Under the pieces are notes generated by a model. That model had not been told where the DNA came from and searched no databases. It was given only the letters and a program-made list of their open reading frames with translations. Both the position numbers and the translations under genes were made by a program. From NCBI RefSeq assembly GCF_000721175.1, contig NZ_JOEZ01000027.1:48157-112156 (forward strand): DNA of 64,000 bases, in the 5' to 3' direction. Shown piece by piece: positions 32,301 through 39,279 of this stretch (its first letter is position 1; every line of letters starts with the position of its first letter). Source of the DNA: Streptomyces anulatus. Lineage in GTDB: Bacteria > Actinomycetota > Actinomycetes > Streptomycetales > Streptomycetaceae.

Positions 32301-33851
32301 GGACTGGTCCTGCCGACCGGCATCGCGACGGACAAGACGACGTCGGGGTTCTTCTCGGACCTGGTGGAGCGGCGGCAGTTGCACACGGTGCTGGACCTGG
32401 AGAACGAGGAGAAGCTGTTCGCCGACGTGACCAACCGTGTTGCGTTCTGTCTGTTCACCTTCGGTGGCCCGGCTCGTGTGTTCGAGCACGTCCGACTTGC
32501 GTTCCGGGCACGTCGGCCGGATCAGCTGGATGCGCGGGAGTTCACACTGGATGCGGAGGGGTTCCGCCGGATCAACCCGAACAGCCGGACGGCTCCGGTG
32601 TGCGAGAGCCCGGAGCATCTGCGGGTGCTCCAAGGAATCCACGAGCGCGTACCGCTTCTTCTGGGCAGGGGCCACGGTGAGACCGACCCCTGGAGGCTGG
32701 GCCCGTTTCTCCGAATGCTGGACATGGCCACGAACTCGAAGTCTTTCCGCTCTGCCGACGCACTGATGCGCGATGGCTGGGTTGGCGACGGGACGGTCTT
32801 TACCAAAGACTCCGAGCGGTACCTCCCGCTGTACGAGGGCAAGTTCGCCCACCACTACGACGCACGCTTCGCCACTTACGCGAACGCCACCCAGGCCCAG
32901 ATCAACAAGGGCACACTGCCCCGGCTGGACACTGAGGCTCATCAGGATCCGACCGCTCTCCCGCTGCCCCGACACTGGGTGCACGAGGCCGAGGTCGATG
33001 CACGGCTCGCCGAGGATGTGGCGAACCAGAGGAAGGAATGGCCGCACGACTGGTTGCTCGGCTGGCGTGACGTCTGCCGCGCTTCGGACGAGCGGACGGT
33101 CATCGCGTCCGTTCTGCCACGTACTGCGGTGGGGCACACGGAGCCGCTGTTCATGCCCACAGACCTGGCCGCATGCCTTGGTGCCTTCCTCGCGAACTTG
33201 TCGTCTTTCGTGCTGGACTTCGCTGCCCGGCAGAAGATCCAGGGTGCACACCTCACGTACACGTACTTGGAACAGCTGCCAGTGCTCGCCCCTGGCGAGT
33301 ACGCCAAGCCCGTCACCTGGCTGGGAGACCACTCGCTTGAGCCCTGGATCCGCACCCGTGTCCTTGAGCTGACCTACACCTCATACGAGATGGGCCCCTG
33401 GGCCGAACACCTCGGCGACGAAGGCGCCCCCTTCGTCTGGGACGAAGACCGCCGCTTCCTCATGCGTGCCGAACTGGACGCCGCGTACTTCCACCTCTAC
33501 GGCATCGAGCGCAAGGATCTGGATCTCGTCCTGGACAGCTTCCGCGCCTTCCGCAACAAGAAGCCGGAGCTCTTCCAGCGCACCAAGGACGAGATCATCC
33601 GCATCTACGAGACCATGGCAACCGGCCCGTACGTCACGCCTCTCACCCCGCCCCCGGGGCAGGGCCGCCGACACGAGCCCGGCACCAGCCCGCTGACCCG
33701 CGTTGCCCCGCCCACCCCTCCGGTCCGGCCCGCGCCTGCGAGGAAGAGCAGCAAGCCGGTCACCGACGGCCACGTGGGCGGAGCCCTGTTCGGCCTGGAC
33801 GAAGTAGAGGGAGTCGACATACAGCTCGACATCTTCGGGCGCGAGGAGTAG
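29394..33851 (+). CDS. Class-II N6-adenine DNA methyltransferase (DrmMI/PglX-like)
   Basis: A 1485-residue Eco57I/N6_Mtase-type protein. TGSYYTP near 517 begins the methylase core, motif I DPSCGSGHML is at 559-568 (SAM binding) and motif IV NPPW at 863-866 (target base). The N-terminal 500 residues are helical, and the region after 1050 probably holds target recognition. No PD-(D/E)xK motif is evident at the N-terminus, so cleavage would come from partners. The expected role is to methylate host DNA so the helicase partners spare it. The GTG start has ggaggatccag upstream and overlaps the previous stop. A hairpin terminator follows the gene. Confidence 0.9.
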   Translation: MTTLAPDHLPASTAVRVEGTLLSADLINKVRFADRELPGAAPADYGLPRGVRVEDAASRKWEYLKATYANFQEQLEELGEQTDPVKVTYREWLGVLLDELGYQGRTAVPKPGIPVPGRTDPYRVSHQWQQHLPVHLLGWNTDLDRGIGHGRAPQSMVQELLNVSDEHLWALLSNGRVLRVLRDSTALVGSAYVEFNLEAIFGGDQFADFLLLYAMLHSSRFELVAKPEKKRRGAAAAVDSEEDADDTDADPDEVLLDDAAALTPADCRIEWWRVHAIETGIRARDRLRNQVKQALSILGSGFLGANPELGEALTRGGKAALDDFHHELLRLAYQLIFLFVAEDRDALLLRPEPKTSRKASETLERARVHYARYFSTARLRRIALRRKGDQNGDLWQGLRIVLDALGQDGGLPALALPELGGLYFRADQDTAHDALLPGSPEPLRAAKLPNENLLDAVKLLSRVRDKQGRPSRVDYRHLGADELGSVYESLLELIPRHDVTKHEFWLQDLVAGNKRKTTGSYYTPSVLIEKLLDNALDPAITRHAASGNPDDLLKIRFVDPSCGSGHMLVAAARRIALRYCQMYDGEREPAPEKVREAMGKVVRSCVHGVDINPLAAEIAKVSLWLESLNPGEPLAFLDDRIKVGNALLGTTPRLLEEGIREEAFKKLEGDEAKAVADARDRNRKERKGIEVWIQSQLGEPAVRTSTAKVRVAAEEAAARPVRRGLAAIRELAKRHREFEANPELERLKKVADAWCAAFIWPKRKDAPAPITTSTLKRLEEGKKLEGIARPLPPMGEDPVPESDEDREWREQAGERELRAVVARNRFFHWHLEFPRVFRVEDTDAPDANAETGWQGGFDAVLGNPPWERVKIQKKEWFAAQNPYVADAETASERERRIGALLTSVDEHGDAIEGDRKLHREYLIAQRESKGTTNMLRDSGIFPLTGKGDVNTYAVFAEKSRMLVGPEGMAGLVLPTGIATDKTTSGFFSDLVERRQLHTVLDLENEEKLFADVTNRVAFCLFTFGGPARVFEHVRLAFRARRPDQLDAREFTLDAEGFRRINPNSRTAPVCESPEHLRVLQGIHERVPLLLGRGHGETDPWRLGPFLRMLDMATNSKSFRSADALMRDGWVGDGTVFTKDSERYLPLYEGKFAHHYDARFATYANATQAQINKGTLPRLDTEAHQDPTALPLPRHWVHEAEVDARLAEDVANQRKEWPHDWLLGWRDVCRASDERTVIASVLPRTAVGHTEPLFMPTDLAACLGAFLANLSSFVLDFAARQKIQGAHLTYTYLEQLPVLAPGEYAKPVTWLGDHSLEPWIRTRVLELTYTSYEMGPWAEHLGDEGAPFVWDEDRRFLMRAELDAAYFHLYGIERKDLDLVLDSFRAFRNKKPELFQRTKDEIIRIYETMATGPYVTPLTPPPGQGRRHEPGTSPLTRVAPPTPPVRPAPARKSSKPVTDGHVGGALFGLDEVEGVDIQLDIFGREE

Positions 33852-33875
33852 CCACACCCGTTCCCGCGCACGGCG

Positions 33876-33912
33876 ACGGCCGCCCACCCGGATACGCCGG
33901 TCGGGCGGCCGT
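33876..33912. terminator. Hairpin terminator between methyltransferase and DUF397 genes
   Basis: A 10-bp outer stem (acggccgccc / gggcggccgt) extended by an inner acccgg/ccggt pairing. It lies between convergent genes and closes the three-gene operon. Confidence 0.7.
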
Positions 33913-33930
33913 TCGCGTGTACCGCACCTG

Positions 33931-34161
33931 TCAGAACTCGTCGGCGAGCACGCCCGCCCGGAACGCGGCCCACTCGGACGCCGTGAAGCGCAACGCTGCG
34001 CGCTCAGGGTTCTTCGAGTCGCGGACGGCCCGTCCCCCGTCAGGGAGATCAGCGATCTCGACGCAGTTGTTCTCGCCGGCGCTTGCTGTTGCCTTGCGCC
34101 AGGTGACTGCGGAGAGGTCGAAGGCGTACAGGCCCGCCCTACGGTCGTTCACTTGCGGCAT
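33931..34161 (-). CDS. DUF397-domain protein
   Basis: A 76-residue protein with the DUF397 pattern: WRKATASAGENNCVEIA, then AVRDSKNPERAALRF and WAAFRAGVLADEF. In Streptomyces such proteins are usually encoded next to an XRE/DUF5753 regulator and many pairs act together in development or as toxin-antitoxin-like modules. Its ATG lies inside the 3' end of the XRE gene (13-nt overlap), so translation is coupled. Confidence 0.88.
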   Translation of the reverse strand: MPQVNDRRAGLYAFDLSAVTWRKATASAGENNCVEIADLPDGGRAVRDSKNPERAALRFTASEWAAFRAGVLADEF

Positions 34162-35018
34162 CTCTCTTCCATCCGAGCGATCAGAGCCAGCGAATCATCC
34201 GTCGGCAGGGCCGCTGCGACGATCCGCTCGAAGGCGTCAGCGAACGTACGTACGTCGTCGACCCCTTCAACGTAAGCGGCTCCGATCAGATTCTCCAGCA
34301 GTACGACGTCCGGCATAGGGCCGGGGAACCTGACAAGGCTGAACGCTCCGGCGCCTCCGGGATGCGGGGTCACGTCCAACGGCAGGATCTGCAAAGTGAC
34401 GTTGGGGAGGTCCGTGACGTCGAGCAGCCGACGCAGCTGCTCGCGCATCGTGTCAGGCCGCACCGCGAAGCGCTGGTGCAGAACGGCTTCATGAATGACC
34501 GCCCAGAACTTCAGAGCGCCTTGAGGGCGGGTGAGTACTGCCTGCCGGGCCTGCCGCACCTCGGCAAGCGCCGCAACCTCTTCAGCCGTACGTGTGGTTG
34601 CGTTGGCAGCAATGGTTTCCCGTGCGTATGAAGCCGTCTGCAACAGCCCTGGGATCAGCAGAGGCGCGAACTCGTGGACAGTGGCAGCATCGGACTCGAG
34701 AGAGATGTAGTCCGCGTAGGCCGGGGCGACGACACCGCTGTAGGTCTGCCACCAACCCTGCTTGCGGGCGTCCTTGGCCAGTCCTTCGAGAGCCGAGACG
34801 ACCTCCGGGTCGACCACGCCGTACGACTTCAGCAGCGCAGCTACCTCGGCGGGGCGGATGTGACCGTTGGCCGTCTCGATGCGGGACAACTTTGGGCCGA
34901 TCCACCCCATTGTCGCAGCGGCTGTGTCGAGGCTCATTCCAGCACCGTTGCGGTATCGCCGCAGAGCTTCACCGAGTCGACGCCGACGGACTGTTGGGAC
35001 GGGGCGAACATTTGGCAT
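34149..35018 (-). CDS. XRE-family HTH regulator with DUF5753 domain
   Basis: A 289-residue protein. The HTH covers residues about 10-65 (RLGEALRRYRNGAGMSLDTAAATMGW, then SRIETANGHI), and the DUF5753 domain about 95-280, with the typical LLIPGLLQTASYARE segment. The ATG at 35018 (MPNVRPVPTVRRRRLGE) fits family length; the open frame upstream is not family-like. It is divergent from the HATPase gene across a 170-bp space, an arrangement widespread in Streptomyces. Likely a local regulator; its target is unknown. Confidence 0.88.
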   Translation of the reverse strand: MPNVRPVPTVRRRRLGEALRRYRNGAGMSLDTAAATMGWIGPKLSRIETANGHIRPAEVAALLKSYGVVDPEVVSALEGLAKDARKQGWWQTYSGVVAPAYADYISLESDAATVHEFAPLLIPGLLQTASYARETIAANATTRTAEEVAALAEVRQARQAVLTRPQGALKFWAVIHEAVLHQRFAVRPDTMREQLRRLLDVTDLPNVTLQILPLDVTPHPGGAGAFSLVRFPGPMPDVVLLENLIGAAYVEGVDDVRTFADAFERIVAAALPTDDSLALIARMEERCRK

Positions 35019-35188
35019 ATCGAGAGCATGGCACCAGCACCATGGTCGAGTCGACGGGAACAAAGAGTCGGTTTTGCAATCTGGGTGACAAGCTTGCGGA
35101 CTGAGATGCTGGGTCGGCACTCTGGAGGCAAGTAGCCGCTCCGTGAGACGTCAGTCCATCGAGGGCGGTCAAGTCGCAAGGAGGTCAG

Positions 35189-35650
35189 ATGTCTTACTCC
35201 GTTCTCAAGGTCGCCCCAGCAGCCGCCCTCGGCCACTACCTCACCCCCACCCCCACCGGCTTCTCCCTCCATATGTCCGCCTCCCCCCGCAATCTCCGCG
35301 CCGTGCGCGGCCTCACCGAGGCGACGCTCCTCAATGCCGGCGTCACCCCCGACCTCGTCGACTCGGCCCAACTTGTCCTCTCCGAGCTGTACGGCAACGC
35401 GGTCCACGCCTGCGGCGACTACGTGCCGCTGGTCGCCGAGGTCGAGTCCACGCCCGACGGGGTCTGGGTCCGGCTCCATGACCCGGACCGACGCCGCTTC
35501 CCGCGACGCACGGGAGTGCACCTCGACGATGCCACCGCCGAGTCCGGGCGCGGACTGCCCCTCATGGACCTGCTCGCACCCGGCTGGGACGTCACTCCGA
35601 CGCCGGTCGGCAAGCAGATCCGCTGCCTGCTCCCCGGTGACTCGAACTGA
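35189..35650 (+). CDS. ATP-binding protein, HATPase/anti-sigma-factor-like
   Basis: A 153-residue stand-alone GHKL ATPase fold. The N-box is in LVLSELYGNAVHACG and the G-region in ATAESGRGLPLMDLL. This is the small RsbW/SpoIIAB-like type abundant in Streptomyces, usually paired with XRE/DUF397 genes as here. The ATG has aaggagg 7 nt upstream. Kinase or anti-sigma action is inferred from the fold only. Confidence 0.85.
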   Translation: MSYSVLKVAPAAALGHYLTPTPTGFSLHMSASPRNLRAVRGLTEATLLNAGVTPDLVDSAQLVLSELYGNAVHACGDYVPLVAEVESTPDGVWVRLHDPDRRRFPRRTGVHLDDATAESGRGLPLMDLLAPGWDVTPTPVGKQIRCLLPGDSN

Positions 35651-35731
35651 CCGCAGGTGCTGTCAATTGGCGTAAGGCTGTGCGATTTGACCGCCTGTCA
35701 GTCCCGCGGGGTAGTCTCCCGATCACGCCGA

Positions 35732-35743
35732 GTTGACGTCAAC
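35732..35743. promoter_or_regulatory. Perfect palindrome upstream of HicA-like gene
   Basis: gttgacgtcaac, 36 bp before the gene at 35779. Its half-site GTTGAC resembles the GTTGTC half-site of the second palindrome at 36044-36059. A TTGACC/TAGTCT pair (35687-35692 and 35712-35717) lies just upstream as a possible promoter. Confidence 0.4.
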
Positions 35744-35778
35744 GTGGAGAACGGCGCCGAGGGTTGGGGAGATGGTGG

Positions 35779-36054
35779 ATGGTCGGGCGTGACATGTCAC
35801 CGGCGGATCACCAGGACAAGGAAGTCCGCGCAGTTCTCAAGCGGCTCGTGGCCGCCGGCTGGACGCTGCGCAAGGAAGGGCACTGGGGGCGGCTGTACTG
35901 CCCCTGTGCCGGAGGAGGCTGCTCCACCATCCCGGTGCCGGGTACGGCGAAGGACCCGGGGCGCGCGGCCCGGCGTATCGGGCAGCGTGCGAATCTCTGC
36001 CCGCTCCCCGAGGGCGACCCGCGCCGTGCCCTCAGTGGGGGTGTTGTCGTTTGA
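35779..36054 (+). CDS. HicA-like small protein with cysteine-rich insertion
   Basis: A 91-residue protein. VRAVLKRLVAAGWTLRKEGH, with WGRLY following and the later TIPVPGTAKDPGRAARRI, follows the HicA mRNA-interferase fold: helix, strand, conserved His, strand, helix. The catalytic-type His is retained in KEGHW. A CPCAGGGC insertion between the strands is unusual. The ATG at 35779 is chosen for ggggag 7 nt upstream. The downstream HTH protein has a HicB-like N-terminus, so the two may be a toxin-antitoxin-like pair. The assignment is from pattern only. Confidence 0.6.
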   Translation: MVGRDMSPADHQDKEVRAVLKRLVAAGWTLRKEGHWGRLYCPCAGGGCSTIPVPGTAKDPGRAARRIGQRANLCPLPEGDPRRALSGGVVV

Positions 36055-36059
36055 CAACA
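36044..36059. promoter_or_regulatory. Inverted repeat overlapping a -35 box
   Basis: GTTGTC-GTTT-GACAAC, a perfect 6-bp inverted repeat with 4-nt spacer. It overlaps a consensus -35 (TTGACA, 36052-36057) with a TAAGTG -10 at 36074-36079. This position fits an operator of the HTH protein that follows. Confidence 0.45.
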
Positions 36060-36079
36060 GGTGGAGGCTGGGTAAGTGT
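36052..36079 (+). promoter_or_regulatory. Candidate promoter of the HTH gene
   Basis: TTGACA, 16-bp spacer, TAAGTG; transcription would start about 65 nt before the ATG at 36152. Confidence 0.45.
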
Positions 36080-36151
36080 GCCCTTGCGGGGGGTGGCGCA
36101 CCCTGGCGCGGAGGCCGGCGGGAACACGCTCGAACTGGGGATGAGGGCGAA

Positions 36152-37048
36152 ATGGAGTATGAGTTTCTGTTTGTCGTAGATGGCATCACGGTCGACGACG
36201 ACCTGGCGGTCGGCGTCATCTTCGACGAGTTCGACGGACTGCTCACCCGCCATCGGGACAAGCATCTGCTCGACCTTGCCGAGTCCGGGGACGGCGCCAT
36301 CGACGCTGCTCACCGCCTGGTCGTCCGGCTCCGGAAGGAGCTGCCGCAGCTGAAGCTGCTACGGCTGGACCCTGATCTGGTCGGCGTGTCCGACATCGCC
36401 GAGCGGACAGGCCGCAGCAGGCAGAACGTCCTGCAATGGGTGAACGGCGAGCGGCGCACGGACGTCGGCGCGTTCCCGGACCCCGAAGGCACGGCGGGAC
36501 GCTCCCTCGTCTGGCGCTGGGCGGAGGTCAACGCGTGGCTGGCGGGCATCGGGGAGCAGGTCGGCGGTGCGGGAGCGATCCGTGAGGACGCCCTGCACAT
36601 CGACTTCATGCTGCCCCGCTGGCAGCAGGCGCTGGCCGACGGCCTGCCGATCGTGCGGTTCGTGCACTGCGTGGAGGACTACCGCTCCGAGGGCCGTGCG
36701 GGGGTGGCGCGGCTGCTGGAAGGCACGCTCTCCGCCCCCGGGCTGCTCGACATGATCTCCGCGTTCCCCCGGGCCGAGCGGCAGCGGCTCACCGTGGTCT
36801 GCGCCGTACTGTCGGACCGCCTGAGCGCCGTCGTCGAACGGATCCGCCGGGACGAGACCTGGGTGATGCTGGCCTTCCAGGGGGAGAAGAACGAACTGCG
36901 TCTCATGCCGGTCGCCGCGCGAGACGTCCCGGGAGCGCGACCCGTATCGGAGCTGGGCCTTGGCGACAACGCCACGGTCGGTGATCTGCTCCTGGTCGTC
37001 GCGAACGGCACCGTACAGCCGACCACCCCCCTCGCCCTCGCAGGCTGA
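36152..37048 (+). CDS. HTH protein with HicB-like N-terminus (possible antitoxin/regulator)
   Basis: A 298-residue protein. The N-terminal 70 residues (FLFVVDGITVDDDLAVGVIF onward) look HicB-like. A HTH follows at about 90-115 (VSDIAERTGRSRQNVLQWVNG), then RSLVWRWAEVNAWL. The C-terminal half (about 150-298) is a separate domain I do not recognise. Preceded by the HicA-like gene (97 nt) and by a palindrome over its own promoter; followed 41 nt later by the McrB-like gene, so it may head that operon and autoregulate it. A MerR-like reading of the HTH is also possible. Confidence 0.65.
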   Translation: MEYEFLFVVDGITVDDDLAVGVIFDEFDGLLTRHRDKHLLDLAESGDGAIDAAHRLVVRLRKELPQLKLLRLDPDLVGVSDIAERTGRSRQNVLQWVNGERRTDVGAFPDPEGTAGRSLVWRWAEVNAWLAGIGEQVGGAGAIREDALHIDFMLPRWQQALADGLPIVRFVHCVEDYRSEGRAGVARLLEGTLSAPGLLDMISAFPRAERQRLTVVCAVLSDRLSAVVERIRRDETWVMLAFQGEKNELRLMPVAARDVPGARPVSELGLGDNATVGDLLLVVANGTVQPTTPLALAG

Positions 37049-37089
37049 ACCGCCGCCGCAAGCCCCTGAGGGCCCCAGGAAAGGAAGCC

Positions 37090-39279
37090 GTGCCCACCGC
37101 CTTCGAGATCAGCGCCCGTGCCGTGCATCAGGCCGCGACCGTCCTCGTCGATCACCTCCAGGACGGCCTGCCGTTCCGCGAGCTCCGGCCACGGATCCAT
37201 CAGGCGGACCCGGCGCTGGCGCAGGACTGGGCCGCTCTCGGCACGACGGTGAAGACGGACATCGACCGCAACCTCAGCTACATCGCCACGGCGCCGACCA
37301 AGGCAGGCTGGCTGACCCGGGCGAACCGCACCTGGCGGCTGACGGGGCTGGGCTTCGAGGCGCTCCGTACGTACCCGGACCCGGTGACGTTCTTCTCCGA
37401 GGCCACCACCCGGTACACCTACTGGCGGACCCGGCGCGCATCCTTCGACACCGCCGCCAAGCTGCTCTCCGAACTGCCTGACGAGCAGTGGGTGGCCGTC
37501 GAGGACCTGGCGGCCGAGTACGAGATCGACCCCGAGGCCCTGGCCGCCTGCCTGCAGGGAACCCGCACCGAGGGCTGGCACCTCGCACTCTCCGCCGAGG
37601 GCGAGGCAGGGTACGGTCTGACCCTGCTGCCCACCGAGACCGATGCCTGGCGCGCCCTGCTGGAGCGGGACGAGCTCTACGACGAAGCGGCCTCCAGCTT
37701 CGACACCGTACGGGCCCTGCCCGCCAAGCGTCTCACCGCGGACGCGCTCGCCGCACTCGTGCTGGGGGAGGAGCCCGGACAGGACGGCATCCCGCAGCGG
37801 CCCCGCCGGGTGTGGGTCATCAGGGGCACGGACACCGGTGGTGCCAGCCTGATCCGCACCCTCTGGCGCGACGAGGGCATGGTGACCCTTCCCGCTCACC
37901 GGCTGCCGGCCCTCTCCCAGGGCACCGGCCCGCAGCGGGTCCGCAAGGCCGTCGACGACGCCGACTCCGGTGCGACCTCCGTTCAGCGCGACCGCCGCGC
38001 GGAAGAGCTCCACACCTTCCTCTCCCGGATACAGGAAGGGGACATCGTGGTGTGCACCGACGGCCCCAAGGCCTATCTGGGCGTGGTGCGCGGTCCCGCG
38101 GTCTACACGGATCCACTCCAGGACGCGGCGTACTTCACCCGGCCTGTCGCCTGGCAGAACCTCGACGCACCGCTCGACTTCGTGGCCGACCTGCCCGCAG
38201 AGCTGACCGGGCGAGTCGCCGACGCCGATGCGCGGATCGTCGACATCAGCGAATTCGCCTCCCGCCTCGAGCCGCTCGTCGGGCCCGAACCGGAACGTGC
38301 CGCACCCCCGCCGGACATCACGGCGGTGCTCCCCGACGCCACCGAGGAACTGGCCGACGGCCTCTTCCTCTCCGACGCCTCGTGGCTGCAGGAGAGCGTC
38401 GACCTGCTCCGGGGCAAACCGCAGCTGATCTTCCATGGCCCTCCCGGTACGGGAAAGACCTACACCGCCCTCGCGCTCGCCCGCCACCTGACCGGTGGCA
38501 GCCTCAACAACGTACGGCTGGTGCAGTTCCACCCCGCCTACACCTACGAGGACTTCTTCGAGGGCTTCCGCCCCAGGCTGCCGAAGAAATTGTCGCCTGA
38601 CAGTCCTGCCCAGAAGCGGGAGCGGGACGCGGACACCTCGACGGGCCTGGTCTTCGACCTCGTCCAGGGGCCGCTGCGCAGGCTCGCGACCTCGGCCGAG
38701 GAACGCCCCGCCGAGGTCTTCGTCCTGGTCATCGACGAGATCAACCGCGGCAATCTCGCCAAGGTCTTCGGCGAGATGTACTTCCTGCTGGAGTACCGCA
38801 AGGAGTTCGTGCACCTCCTCTACGGCTCCGACGAGGGCCGCGGCTTCCGGCTTCCGCCCAACCTCTACATCATCGGCACCATGAACACGGTCGACCGGAC
38901 CGTGGCGCTGATGGACGCGGCGATGCGCCGCCGTTTCTCCTTCATGGAGCTGCACCCGGACGCTCCGCCGCTCACCGGACTCCTCAGCCGCTGGCTCACC
39001 GAGAACCAGCACCCGCAGGACGCCGCGCTGCTTCTCGACGAACTCAACCGCCGTATCGCCGAAGGCCCGGCCAACGACCGGGACTTCCGCGTCGGGCACT
39101 CGTATCTCATGCAGTCCATGGCCCACAGCAGCCCGCGCGCTCTGGACCTCATCTGGCGCAGCCAGGTCATACCGCTGCTCACGGAATACCACTGGGGAGA
39201 CGGGACCGACATCGAGGAGACATACGGCCTGGCCGGCATCAGGGAACACCTCGGGCTTCGGCCCGACGACGGCGCATGA
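37090..39279 (+). CDS. McrB-like AAA+ ATPase with EVE/PUA-like reader region
   Basis: A 729-residue protein. Residues 1-130 are winged-helix-like (an AVHQAATVLVDHL helix followed by a TKAGWLTRANRTWRLT wing). Residues about 235-395 (RVWVIRGTD ... EGDIVVCTDG ... AYLGVVRG ... FTRPVAWQNL) look like an EVE/PUA-type modified-base reader. The AAA+ domain has Walker A GPPGTGKT at 450-457, Walker B IDEINRG at 548-554 and the McrB signature MNTVDRT at 598-604. McrB proteins hydrolyse GTP or ATP to drive a McrC nuclease on modified DNA. The GTG start has aggaaagg upstream. It overlaps the McrC-like gene (ATGA). Confidence 0.85.
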   Translation: MPTAFEISARAVHQAATVLVDHLQDGLPFRELRPRIHQADPALAQDWAALGTTVKTDIDRNLSYIATAPTKAGWLTRANRTWRLTGLGFEALRTYPDPVTFFSEATTRYTYWRTRRASFDTAAKLLSELPDEQWVAVEDLAAEYEIDPEALAACLQGTRTEGWHLALSAEGEAGYGLTLLPTETDAWRALLERDELYDEAASSFDTVRALPAKRLTADALAALVLGEEPGQDGIPQRPRRVWVIRGTDTGGASLIRTLWRDEGMVTLPAHRLPALSQGTGPQRVRKAVDDADSGATSVQRDRRAEELHTFLSRIQEGDIVVCTDGPKAYLGVVRGPAVYTDPLQDAAYFTRPVAWQNLDAPLDFVADLPAELTGRVADADARIVDISEFASRLEPLVGPEPERAAPPPDITAVLPDATEELADGLFLSDASWLQESVDLLRGKPQLIFHGPPGTGKTYTALALARHLTGGSLNNVRLVQFHPAYTYEDFFEGFRPRLPKKLSPDSPAQKRERDADTSTGLVFDLVQGPLRRLATSAEERPAEVFVLVIDEINRGNLAKVFGEMYFLLEYRKEFVHLLYGSDEGRGFRLPPNLYIIGTMNTVDRTVALMDAAMRRRFSFMELHPDAPPLTGLLSRWLTENQHPQDAALLLDELNRRIAEGPANDRDFRVGHSYLMQSMAHSSPRALDLIWRSQVIPLLTEYHWGDGTDIEETYGLAGIREHLGLRPDDGA

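Noticed and set aside
21158..33851. Complete DISARM, BREX or Pgl system
   Set aside because: No DrmC phospholipase-D protein, no PglZ, BrxL, PglW or PglY homologue is present.
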